Positions 33,864 to 42,351 of a DNA stretch of 64,000 nt are shown one piece after another. This DNA comes from Mobiluncus sp963511525 (GTDB taxonomy: Bacteria; Actinomycetota; Actinomycetes; Actinomycetales; Actinomycetaceae), in contig NZ_CAUPIY010000001.1 of the NCBI RefSeq assembly GCF_963511525.1, positions 310,001 to 374,000 on the forward strand, in the 5' to 3' direction. The notes under the pieces are model-generated. The model was not told the DNA's origin and did no database searches. It saw only the letters and a list, made by a program, of their open reading frames with translations. A program made the translations under genes and the position numbers. Within the stretch, counting starts at the first letter, position 1, and every line of letters begins with the position of its first letter.

Positions 33864-35975
33864 CTAGGCGTCAATCATCTCGGCGTCCAACTTGGAGGCT
33901 CCCTCGATGATGAATTCCCGCCGCGGCGGCACCGCCGAACCCATCAACAGTTCAAAGACTTCTTCCGCCCGGTTGACAGCGGCTTCATCACTTAAACGGA
34001 TTCTCCGCAGCGTGCGATGTAACGGATCCATGGTCGTTTCTGCCAACTGGTCGGCGTCCATCTCGCCCAGGCCCTTGTAGCGCTGAATGGGTTCCTTATA
34101 GGTTCGCCCGGTCTGCTCCAGTTTCCCCAGTTCTTTGTGCAGCTGTTCCTCGGAATAGGTGTAGCGGAACTCGCCCGGCGTCTTGCCTTTCGCGTTGACC
34201 TGAATCCGGTGCAGCGGCGGAACGGCCGCAAAAACCCGACCTGCGGCAATCATGGGCCGCATATAGCGGAAGAACAGGGTCAACAGCAGCGTGCGGATAT
34301 GCGCCCCATCCACGTCCGCATCCGTCATCATGATGACTTTGCCGTACCGGGCTTGTGAAATGTCGAAAGTCCGCCCCGACCCGGCCCCAAGCACCTGGAT
34401 AATCGCCGCGCACTCCGCGTTCGCCAGCATCTGGGCGGTTCCGGTCTTTTGCACGTTGAGGATTTTGCCGCGAATCGGGAACAGGGCTTGGAATTCGGAG
34501 TTCCGGGCGGCTTTCGCGGTGCCGAGCGCAGAATCGCCCTCCACGATAAACAGCTCGGATTTCTGAACATCGTCACTGCGGCAATCCACAAGTTTCGTCG
34601 GAAGTGTCGAGGTTTCCAACGCGTTTTTCCGCCGCGTGATTTCTTTGGACAGCCGGGCGGACAGGCGCGAACGCATCTCGGCCACGATTTTGTCCAGAAG
34701 GGCGGAAACTTGGTTCTTGTCCTCGCGCTTCCGGGAATTCAGTTTCGCTTCGAGCCCCTCAGTTACGACTTTGGTCACAATCGGCTTAACTTTGGCGCTG
34801 CCCAGGGCTTCTTTCGTTTGCCCCTCAAATTCCGGTTCGGGCAGGCGCACGGTGATGATGGCGGTCATGCCCGCCAGAATGTCCTCTTTCTCGATTTTCG
34901 ATTCTTTAGCGCCCAGTTTCAGGCGCCGCGAGTTGGCTTGGATTGCCGCGCGTAGGGTTTTCACCAGTCCTGCCTCGAAGCCGGCCAGGTGCGTGCCACC
35001 GACCGGGGTCTCGATAATGTTCACGTAGCTTTGTTCCACGGTGTCATAGCCCACTCCCCAGCGCAGCGCCACGTCAACCTCACAGGTGCGCTCCATCTCT
35101 TTGGGTTCCAGGTGACCCGTTTTCTGGTTCGGCACTTGCACAGTCTCCGTGAAGGTGCCGCTCCCCTGTAGCTGCCAGGTGTCGGTGATGGCTCGGTCCG
35201 GTGCAAGATAGTCCACAAAGTCGACCGTGCCGCCCTTGTGCAAGAACGTGTCGGTGAGGGTTTCCTCCCCGCGCAGGTCGGTGACGGTGATGGATAATCC
35301 GGGAACCAGGAACGAAGTTTTGCGCGCCCGGTTGGACAGGTCCTCGTAACTGAAGTCAACGTCCTTGGGGAAAATCTGGTAGTCCGCCCAGAACCGTACC
35401 CGCGTCCCGGTGGTGCCTTTCTTAACCTTGCCGAGCTTTGTCAGCTTTGAAGAGTGTTCAAAAGGATGGAAGTCATTGTTGGGGTTCAGTTCCTCCTTGT
35501 CGCTGAACACCCCGGGTTCGCCCCGACGAAACTGTAAGCCGTGGGTGACCCCGCCCCGGTCTACCGCCACGTCCATTCGGGCCGACAGGGCGTTGACCAC
35601 CGAGGCTCCCACCCCGTGCAAGCCTCCCGCGACCTTGTACAGCCCCGCGTCGAATTTGCCGCCCGCGTGCAGTTTCGTGTACACGACTTCCACACCGCTC
35701 AAGCCCGTGCCAGGCACTTCGTCTATCGGCACCCCGCGTCCGTTGTCGCGCACTTCCGCCGAATGATCGGGATAAAGCACGACTTCGATGTGGTCACAGA
35801 ACCCCGCCAGAGCCTCGTCGACGGAGTTATCGATGATTTCCCACAGACAGTGCATAAGTCCGCGCCTGTCGGTCGAGCCGATATACATAGCAGGACGCTT
35901 GCGCACCGCCTCCAGCCCCTCCAAGACGGAAAGGTGGTGGGCGGAGTAATCAGAGACATCTTTTGCAGTAACCAC
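33864..35975 (-). CDS. parE: DNA topoisomerase IV subunit B (GyrB/ParE family)
   Basis: A 703-residue ATPase subunit. The GHKL domain has LWEIIDNSVDEALAG, DNGRGVPID and GGLHGVGASVVNALS; the transducer domain follows; the TOPRIM domain has IVEGDSALG and MMTDADVDGAHIRTLLL; and the end is RRIRLSDEAAVNRAEEVFELLMG. Together with ParC it decatenates chromosomes. The start is GTG at 35975 with no strong ribosome-binding site. It is divergent from the elaA-like gene (about 165 bp). Confidence 0.94.
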   Translation of the reverse strand: MVTAKDVSDYSAHHLSVLEGLEAVRKRPAMYIGSTDRRGLMHCLWEIIDNSVDEALAGFCDHIEVVLYPDHSAEVRDNGRGVPIDEVPGTGLSGVEVVYTKLHAGGKFDAGLYKVAGGLHGVGASVVNALSARMDVAVDRGGVTHGLQFRRGEPGVFSDKEELNPNNDFHPFEHSSKLTKLGKVKKGTTGTRVRFWADYQIFPKDVDFSYEDLSNRARKTSFLVPGLSITVTDLRGEETLTDTFLHKGGTVDFVDYLAPDRAITDTWQLQGSGTFTETVQVPNQKTGHLEPKEMERTCEVDVALRWGVGYDTVEQSYVNIIETPVGGTHLAGFEAGLVKTLRAAIQANSRRLKLGAKESKIEKEDILAGMTAIITVRLPEPEFEGQTKEALGSAKVKPIVTKVVTEGLEAKLNSRKREDKNQVSALLDKIVAEMRSRLSARLSKEITRRKNALETSTLPTKLVDCRSDDVQKSELFIVEGDSALGTAKAARNSEFQALFPIRGKILNVQKTGTAQMLANAECAAIIQVLGAGSGRTFDISQARYGKVIMMTDADVDGAHIRTLLLTLFFRYMRPMIAAGRVFAAVPPLHRIQVNAKGKTPGEFRYTYSEEQLHKELGKLEQTGRTYKEPIQRYKGLGEMDADQLAETTMDPLHRTLRRIRLSDEAAVNRAEEVFELLMGSAVPPRREFIIEGASKLDAEMIDA

Positions 35976-36140
35976 GGGCTATATCCTATGTGCAGCGGCG
36001 CCGCGGTTCAGGTTGCCTTGCCGAGCAACCCGCTTTTTGTCCCCCGTGCTCTCGGTTTTCGCTCTGCGTGGCCCCGTAAAACTGCTGGTAGACTAAAAGG
36101 GCGATAAGGCATGAAACCCACGACACAGGAGGCGTCAACT

Positions 36141-36587
36141 TTGGAGCTGAAGGTTAAGACTTTTGCGCAGCTTAGTAACACGGAACTGTATGCAATCTTG
36201 AAACTGCGGGTTGATGTTTTTGTGGTCGAACAGGCTTGCCCCTACCCGGAAATTGATGGGCGCGATGAGGATTCTCTGCACGTGTGGCTGGAACAGGACG
36301 GCGAGATTCTGGCTTACCTGCGCGTCTTGGACCGCGGCGTGGAGAGCGAATATGTCGCAATCGGCCGCGTCATTGCCGCGCGCCGCCGCCAGGGTCTGGG
36401 TTCAGAAATCATGAAAGCGGGAATACGCGTGGCCCAAGAGAGTTTCCACGCCGAAGCCATCTATCTGGAGGGACAGGTCTATGCCCAGGGTTTCTATGAA
36501 AGCCTCGGGTTCCGCCAGATTTCCGAGCCCTACTTGGAGGACAATATCCCCCATATCAAGATGCTGCGCGAGTCTGACCCGAACTAA
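36141..36587 (+). CDS. elaA: ElaA-family GNAT acetyltransferase
   Basis: A 148-residue protein from a TTG at 36141, chosen because AGGAGG lies eight bases upstream; an ATG at 36111 in the same frame has a weaker site and would add ten residues. Family motifs are LKLRVDVFVVEQACPYPEIDG near the N-terminus, the acetyl-CoA loop RRRQGLGSEIMKAG, and QVYAQGFYESLGFRQIS. ElaA proteins are small acetyltransferases of unknown substrate. The gene stands alone between parE and sigA. Confidence 0.9.
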   Translation: MELKVKTFAQLSNTELYAILKLRVDVFVVEQACPYPEIDGRDEDSLHVWLEQDGEILAYLRVLDRGVESEYVAIGRVIAARRRQGLGSEIMKAGIRVAQESFHAEAIYLEGQVYAQGFYESLGFRQISEPYLEDNIPHIKMLRESDPN

Positions 36588-36690
36588 ACGCGAGCCGAAC
36601 CGGGATGTGGAGCGCCCCCAGCGACGAAGCGCCCCCACTAAAACAGATACAGCGTTAACGCGATGACGCACTAGCTAACGGGGGTCGCTG

Positions 36691-38517
36691 TTAGTTCAAG
36701 TAATCGCGCAAAGACTGAGAACGGGCCGGGTGGCGCAGCTTGGACATAGTCTTGGCCTCAATCTGGCGGATGCGCTCGCGTGTCACCCCGTAGCGGCGCC
36801 CGATTTCGTCCAAGGTCTTGGGCTGACCGTCTTTGAGGCCAAAACGCATCGCAATCACGCCAGATTCACGCTCGCTCAAGGTGTCCAAGACACGCTGTAG
36901 CTGTTCTTGGAGCATCATGAAGCTGACCGCGTCGGCGGGAACCACTGCTTCGGAGTCTTCAATCAGATCCCCGAATTCCGAGTCGCCGTCCTCACCCAGC
37001 GGGGTGTGCAAGGAAATCGGCTCACGACCGTATTTCTGGACTTCCACGACCTTTTCCGGGGTCATCTCGAGCTCTTGCGCCAGTTCGTCCGGGGTGGGTT
37101 CGCGTCCCAGGTCCTGCAGCATTTGCCGCTGGACGCGGGCCAGCTTATTAATGACTTCCACCATGTGTACGGGAATCCGGATGGTGCGCGCCTGGTCCGC
37201 CATGGCACGGGTGATGGCCTGGCGAATCCACCAGGTGGCGTAGGTCGAGAATTTATACCCTTTGGAATAATCGAACTTTTCCACCGCTCGAATCAAGCCC
37301 AGGTTGCCCTCTTGAATCAAGTCAAGGAACAACATACCGCGTCCGGTATATTTCTTTGCCAAGGCCACCACCAGCCGCAGGTTTGCCTCCAGCAGGTGGT
37401 TCTTTGCCATCTGTCCGTCCTGAACCACATAGTGCAGTTCCCGAATCTGTTTCGGAGTCATGGTTTCCTGGCTGGTTTTCAGCAAGTGGTCTGCATACAG
37501 CCCGGCCTCAATCCGCTTGGACAGGTCCACTTCCTGTTCCGCGTTCAACAACGCGACCTTACCGATTTGCTTTAAATAGTCCTTAACCGGGTCAGAAGTC
37601 GCCCCGGCCACGGTTACTTTTTGAGCCGGTTCGTCCGTGTCGTCTCTCTCGGAAAGCGTGTACTCAGCGCTGGTCGGAGCCTTGGCTTTAGCGCCTGACT
37701 TAGTTTCACTGTCTTTCGACTTTTCGCCGCCAGAATCCTCTGCGTCCTCAGATTCCTCAGCGTCTTCCGTTTCCTCGGATTCCTCGGCATCGTCTGAGTC
37801 TTCGTCGTCGCCCTCTAGGTTTTCCAAGTCCTCATCAGCGATTTCGGTATCTTCCAGTTCGCCTTCGTCAGGTTCGCTTTCCTTTTCTTCGGCTTCGTCC
37901 TCGATATCAGCTTCGTCCTCGGCGTCAAGTGCCTGTGCCTCCAAAGACTCTTCGGGGAACTCCTCATTCTTTGCCGATTTCCCGCTCTTCTTCGTACCCG
38001 CACCAGCCGGCTTGGCGCTGGCTTTGGTGGCACGAGGCTTGCGCGCCGGAGCTTTTTCAGCCGCAGCAGCCGGTTTTGTCTTGGCAGCGGTTTTCGTCGT
38101 CGAACGAGTACTCGTTTTCGCCGTGGTTTTCGCGCCAGTCTTCGCGGTTGTTTTTGCGGTGGCCTTGGCGGGAGCTTTCGTACCAGCCTTCGCCGTGGTT
38201 CCGGTTGCCGTTTTCGCAGAAGTCTTGGTGGCCGTCTTCGCCGTAGTCTTGGCACTCGTCTTTGCGGTCGTCTTCGCGCCAGCCTTTGCGGTCGTCTTCG
38301 CCGCACTCTTGGCGCTGGCAGCGGCTTTGGTCTTCGCCGAGGATTTGCCGGAAGTTTTCGTAGTCGTCGAAGTTTTTTTTGCCGCAGCAGACTTGGTTGC
38401 AGTTTTCCTAGTGGTGGAACCAGTCTTGGAGCCCGCTGCCGCTTTACTGGCAGTCTTACGAGTGGTGGCAGAGGTGGTTTCGCCTTGATTTTCAATGGTC
38501 TTTTCGCTGGTAGACAC
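36691..38517 (-). CDS. sigA: Primary RNA polymerase sigma factor SigA/RpoD
   Basis: A 608-residue protein from GTG 38517, which has GAAAGG seven bases upstream; the frame stays open to 38565. Residues about 15-182 are a Lys/Thr/Ala-rich, histone-H1-like low-complexity segment, followed by an acidic Glu/Asp/Ser block (about 183-264). The conserved sigma-70 core runs from SDPVKDYLKQIGKV (region 1.2) through GNLGLIRAVEKFDY and YATWWIRQAITRAMADQ (2.3-2.4) to region 4 with RYGVTRERIRQIEAKTMSKL. It directs housekeeping transcription. The basic plus acidic N-terminus is longer than in M. tuberculosis SigA but similar in kind to Streptomyces HrdB. Confidence 0.97.
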   Translation of the reverse strand: MSTSEKTIENQGETTSATTRKTASKAAAGSKTGSTTRKTATKSAAAKKTSTTTKTSGKSSAKTKAAASAKSAAKTTAKAGAKTTAKTSAKTTAKTATKTSAKTATGTTAKAGTKAPAKATAKTTAKTGAKTTAKTSTRSTTKTAAKTKPAAAAEKAPARKPRATKASAKPAGAGTKKSGKSAKNEEFPEESLEAQALDAEDEADIEDEAEEKESEPDEGELEDTEIADEDLENLEGDDEDSDDAEESEETEDAEESEDAEDSGGEKSKDSETKSGAKAKAPTSAEYTLSERDDTDEPAQKVTVAGATSDPVKDYLKQIGKVALLNAEQEVDLSKRIEAGLYADHLLKTSQETMTPKQIRELHYVVQDGQMAKNHLLEANLRLVVALAKKYTGRGMLFLDLIQEGNLGLIRAVEKFDYSKGYKFSTYATWWIRQAITRAMADQARTIRIPVHMVEVINKLARVQRQMLQDLGREPTPDELAQELEMTPEKVVEVQKYGREPISLHTPLGEDGDSEFGDLIEDSEAVVPADAVSFMMLQEQLQRVLDTLSERESGVIAMRFGLKDGQPKTLDEIGRRYGVTRERIRQIEAKTMSKLRHPARSQSLRDYLN

Positions 38518-38614
38518 CGAGAACCTTTCGCATTGAGGGATTGTTTCAAAACGTACAAGGCACAATTATAATTTCATACTAACAAAATTCCTTGTGACAT
38601 GGTAAATTTAGGTC

Positions 38615-39700
38615 ATGCTCGAGGAAATTTCCCTGATAGCTGACGTGCGCTCCGGTGTCGGCGCCCGCCTAGCTGAACCGTGGAAATATTGCACCAGCAA
38701 AGCCCTCACCACCACGCAGCTTGACGAGTTTTCCGCGCCCACTATCGGACTACTGAACCGCGGCAAGCGTTTTCGGGCTATCGCCGCCTACATGGGGTGG
38801 ATTAGCGCCGCTGGCCCCCTCAAAACGGACGAGATTCCCGACCAGCTTCTGGACCTGGGTGCCAGCCTAGAACTGTTCCAGGCTTCGGCTCTGGTTCATG
38901 ACGACATCATCGATGAAGCGATGAAACGCCGCGGCCTGCCGTCAGCGCAAATCGCGTTTATGACTTCTTTCCTCTCTGGTGGACCTCGCTTCGGGGAATT
39001 TGCGGCCATTCTCTGGGGCGATTTGCTCTATGCGGCAGCAAACTCTTACTTTTCCCAGTCCATCAGCACGCTCTCTAATGAGAATTCCCAAAAGGCCTGC
39101 GATTTATATGTCTCTATGCAAGCTGAAGTGGCTTATGGACAGTTCCTCGACCTTTCCGCGGAAACGCGCGAGATTTCGCCCAATCTGCCGCCGCGCAAAG
39201 AAGACGCTATGGAGATTATCAAGCACAAGACCGCGCGTTACTCAGTGGTGATACCGCTGTTGCTGGGGGCCGCACTGCGGGGTGCCAGCGATTTCCTGAT
39301 AGAACAGTTGGAGGGGTTCGCCACTCCCCTGGGCGTGGCTTACCAGTTGCGCGATGATGATTTGGGAATTTTTGGCGACCAAGAACTGACCGGGAAACCG
39401 GCCGGGGATGATATTCGTTCTGGCAAACGCACGGTGCAACTCGCCCTCGCTTGGGAAATGACTGATGACCAGGGACGAGACTATCTGATGCGCTACTGGG
39501 GGGCGCCGGACTTGACCCCGCCTATCATTGACAACATTTGTGCCATCATCACCGGTTCCGGAGCACGGCGCGCCATTTCCGACCTGATGAATGAGCATCT
39601 GGAACAATCCCAGAGATACCTTGACGCCATGCCATGCGACACGGAAGTGAAACGGCAGCTCGCGGCTTTCGGATCCTCCCTGGTGAACCGCGCCAACTAG
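38615..39700 (+). CDS. Polyprenyl diphosphate synthase (IdsA-like)
   Basis: A 361-residue trans-isoprenyl diphosphate synthase. The first Asp-rich motif DDIID is at 96-100 and the second at QLRDDDLGIFGD; the substrate-binding Lys/Arg are in RGKRFRA. It condenses isopentenyl diphosphate with allylic diphosphates to geranylgeranyl or longer chains, using precursors from the DXS pathway encoded upstream in the window. Product length cannot be read from sequence. It is divergent from sigA, and its stop overlaps the convergent Rv2175c-like gene by four bases. Confidence 0.93.
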   Translation: MLEEISLIADVRSGVGARLAEPWKYCTSKALTTTQLDEFSAPTIGLLNRGKRFRAIAAYMGWISAAGPLKTDEIPDQLLDLGASLELFQASALVHDDIIDEAMKRRGLPSAQIAFMTSFLSGGPRFGEFAAILWGDLLYAAANSYFSQSISTLSNENSQKACDLYVSMQAEVAYGQFLDLSAETREISPNLPPRKEDAMEIIKHKTARYSVVIPLLLGAALRGASDFLIEQLEGFATPLGVAYQLRDDDLGIFGDQELTGKPAGDDIRSGKRTVQLALAWEMTDDQGRDYLMRYWGAPDLTPPIIDNICAIITGSGARRAISDLMNEHLEQSQRYLDAMPCDTEVKRQLAAFGSSLVNRAN

Positions 39701-40068
39701 AGAGCCAAGGCTCCCGCCACGCGGCGCACAGCTTTCTTGCGTCCTGCCCGCAACGCGTTCAACGGGGTGTCCCCCAGGCTGTCGTCCTCGCTGAGTATCC
39801 AGTTCATCGCTTCGGCATCGCTGAACCCGCCGTCGCGCAACAGTATCAGGGTGCCGCGCAGAACCTCCAGCGGGCCGCGGTAACCCCCTTCAGACTCGTC
39901 AGCTACCAGGAAAACCTGGGGAATACGCAGCTTTCCGTCCTCTGGCGAAGGTAGGGCCAGCAGGGATACATCTTTCAGCCAGGAGCGAATGGCCTTCGCT
40001 TCCACGCCCAGATAAGCCGCCGCTTCACTGATAGTCAGCCAGTTATATTCCTTCCAGATTTCACTCAC
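39697..40068 (-). CDS. Rv2175c-like DNA-binding protein
   Basis: A 123-residue protein starting MSEIWKEYNWLTISEAAAYLGV, with a MerR/excisionase-like winged helix (WLTISEAAAYLGVEAKAIRSWL) and a C-terminal domain (LRGTLILLRDGGFSDAEAMNWIL). It matches the family of mycobacterial Rv2175c, a DNA-binding protein phosphorylated by the kinase PknL, and sits beside a pknL homologue here too. The relation of kinase and substrate is therefore likely conserved, though not shown. Divergent from pknL with 80 bp between starts; two ATGCAAAA repeats (about 40070-40090) lie in that gap. Confidence 0.9.
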   Translation of the reverse strand: MSEIWKEYNWLTISEAAAYLGVEAKAIRSWLKDVSLLALPSPEDGKLRIPQVFLVADESEGGYRGPLEVLRGTLILLRDGGFSDAEAMNWILSEDDSLGDTPLNALRAGRKKAVRRVAGALAL

Positions 40069-40148
40069 AATGCAAAACTAATGCAAAAAGCGGCGCATCA
40101 CGGGGAGGGACACAGAAATACCGAGCAATTTAACCTAGACTTTTGGGC

Positions 40149-42266
40149 GTGAGTGACGAAGAAAAGGAAAATTTTGACGGTACCGGAGCCACGACCGCGG
40201 TGCCGGCACCAAAACCGACTTCCACGGGACGCCACTCTAACGGAGAGATGCCTGATTCTTTCGCGCCTTCCCTGCCCGCTGCCGCAGCTCCGCAAGCCCC
40301 GAAAAATCCCCCGGATCGCCTGGTGGGACAGACTATTGATGCCCGTTATGTCATTGAAAAGCGAATTGCCCGCGGCGGGATGGCTACCGTGTACCGGGCG
40401 CGAGACACGCGCTTGGATCGGCCGGTAGCTTTGAAAATTATGTATCCGCACCTGGCGGAGTCAACGGACTTTGTGGCCCGATTCCGCCGCGAGGCTCGTG
40501 CGGCGGCAAAGCTGACCCATCCCGGCGTGGTTGCGGTGTATGACCAGGGCAGCGCCCAGGGCTCCAGCTACCTGGTTATGGAACTGATCAAAGGTCCTAA
40601 CCTGCGTACTTACCTACGTTCGCAGGGCTGCCTGCCGGTGGGCGAAGCCCTCAAAATTACCAAAGAAATCCTCCAAGCCCTGGCCGCCGCCCACCGCTCC
40701 GGCCTGATTCACCGCGATGTGAAGCCAGAAAACGTGCTGTTGCCGGAAACCGGCCAGGTAAAGGTCGCCGATTTTGGTTTGGCGCGCGCCGCCTCCGAAG
40801 TCACCGCTGCCACCACCGGCTCAATCTTGGGGACGGTAGCGTACCTGTCTCCCGAAACCGTCTCGGGGGCTGCCGCGGATTCCCGCGTAGACGTTTACGC
40901 GACCGGCATCATGCTTTTTGAGCTTTTGGCTGGAGTTCCCCCGTTCTCCGGCAATTCCCCCATCCAAATTGCCTACGCCCACGTGAACAAAGATGTTCCC
41001 CACATTAAAGATACCGAGCCTTGGGTGCCGCAGCCCGTCGACGACCTGATTGCGAAACTCACGACGCGAGACCCTGCCAAACGGCCTTTGAACGGTGATG
41101 CTGCCCTGGAACTGGTCAACCAAACCATTGCCGAGTTGGACCCAACCGAGATGGCGCTGCGCGGAGATACTCCAGCGGCACCCAGCACCCCCGATGCAGA
41201 CTTGGACCAGGAACTGACCCCAACTCTCAACGAAGTTCCGCTGCCCGGCGCTCCCGGCTCTCCAACGCATCGAAAGTCCTGGTGGAAACGCCGCCGGGAA
41301 CGTAAGGCAGGAGCCGCACTGACCCCAACGACCCCCACGACGCCTGCCGTTGCGCCCGCGGACGGCGATACAGGCACCCCACACAAGAAGCGAGGGCCTG
41401 TGATTGCGGCGATAATCGGTGCCATAGTCCTGTTGGCGGCTATCCTGACCTGGTTCTTCCTGTGGGGTCCGGGTTCGTTTAGACCCATGGTCGACGTGGT
41501 CAATCAACAGTGGTCGGACGCCTCCAAGTCCCTCACCGCTGCCGATGTGCCTTTTGAACGTGTGGATGTGTTCGACGACAACGTTCCCGCCGGTAACGTG
41601 GCTCGCACCAATCCTGCGCCCGGCAAGCCGCTGGGACGTTTCCAGACCGCGAAAATTTTTGTCTCCAAGGGCGTCGAAATGCTGACAATGCCCGATTTGA
41701 CCGGAAAAACGCGAGAGGAAGCCTTGGAGCTGGTGAGGAAAGCTCGCTTTGACACCCCGCAGATTAGCGAGGACTTCCACGACACCGTGCCCCAGGGGCA
41801 GGTTTCCGTGCAAGATCCGGCTCCAAATGCCAGCGTAGCGCACAACACTATTGTGAAAATTACGCTTTCCAAGGGACGCCAACCCGTATCGATGCCAGAT
41901 TTGGTTGGTCAACCGAGCCAGGAGGCTCAAAACGAGTTGACCCGGGTCGGTTTGCAGCCTCAAGTCACGGAAGATTTCTCGGATAGTGTGCCCAAAGGTA
42001 AGGTCATCAGCCAAAGCGTGGCCCCCAATACCACGGTTCACCGGCTGGATCAGGTGGCCTTGGTGGTTTCTAAAGGCCCGGAAATGGTGGCGGTGCCAAA
42101 TGTTTTCGGCAAAAACGAAGGTGATGCCCGCGCCGCCCTGGAATCCGCCGGGTTTACGGTGAACGTGAAACGGACTTTCGGGGATTCCAAGCGAGTCTTG
42201 AACTCTAATCCCTCCGCAGGAACCATGGCAAAAGTCGGCTCCGCGGTGACTATTACCCTGTTCTAA
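40149..42266 (+). CDS. pknL: Serine/threonine protein kinase with PASTA repeats (PknL type)
   Basis: A 705-residue transmembrane kinase. The cytoplasmic kinase domain (about 60-330) has GGMATVYRA, VALKIM, HRDVKPENVLL and VADFGLARA. A basic, Pro/Thr-rich juxtamembrane part leads to one membrane helix (VIAAIIGAIVLLAAILTWFF, about 420-440). Four extracellular PASTA domains follow, three of them ending in a SKG-type strand (IFVSKG, ITLSKG, LVVSKG); the last ends VTITLF. PASTA domains sense muropeptides or lipid II, so the kinase should couple wall synthesis to cell physiology. Start GTG 40149 preferred over TTG 40143; neither has a strong ribosome-binding site. Confidence 0.94.
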   Translation: MSDEEKENFDGTGATTAVPAPKPTSTGRHSNGEMPDSFAPSLPAAAAPQAPKNPPDRLVGQTIDARYVIEKRIARGGMATVYRARDTRLDRPVALKIMYPHLAESTDFVARFRREARAAAKLTHPGVVAVYDQGSAQGSSYLVMELIKGPNLRTYLRSQGCLPVGEALKITKEILQALAAAHRSGLIHRDVKPENVLLPETGQVKVADFGLARAASEVTAATTGSILGTVAYLSPETVSGAAADSRVDVYATGIMLFELLAGVPPFSGNSPIQIAYAHVNKDVPHIKDTEPWVPQPVDDLIAKLTTRDPAKRPLNGDAALELVNQTIAELDPTEMALRGDTPAAPSTPDADLDQELTPTLNEVPLPGAPGSPTHRKSWWKRRRERKAGAALTPTTPTTPAVAPADGDTGTPHKKRGPVIAAIIGAIVLLAAILTWFFLWGPGSFRPMVDVVNQQWSDASKSLTAADVPFERVDVFDDNVPAGNVARTNPAPGKPLGRFQTAKIFVSKGVEMLTMPDLTGKTREEALELVRKARFDTPQISEDFHDTVPQGQVSVQDPAPNASVAHNTIVKITLSKGRQPVSMPDLVGQPSQEAQNELTRVGLQPQVTEDFSDSVPKGKVISQSVAPNTTVHRLDQVALVVSKGPEMVAVPNVFGKNEGDARAALESAGFTVNVKRTFGDSKRVLNSNPSAGTMAKVGSAVTITLF

Positions 42267-42351
42267 GCACACTTAAACCCGGCGAACCGAGGGCTGCCCC
42301 CTCGAAAAATCGCTACCCAATCAACGCCGCACTCGACCCGAAAGGCGCGGA

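Noticed and set aside
37637..38488. A 283-codon plus-strand frame rich in Ser, Ala and Val opposite sigA
   Set aside because: It mirrors the Lys/Thr/Ala and acidic low-complexity blocks of the sigma factor and has no independent signal.
40821..42272. A 483-codon minus-strand frame opposite pknL
   Set aside because: It is antisense to the kinase and PASTA domains, with a His/Gly/Arg-rich composition and no recognisable family.
42290..42325. Terminator between pknL and aroG
   Set aside because: A 6-bp CGAGGG/CCCTCG stem exists but has no T-run on the downstream side for either strand.
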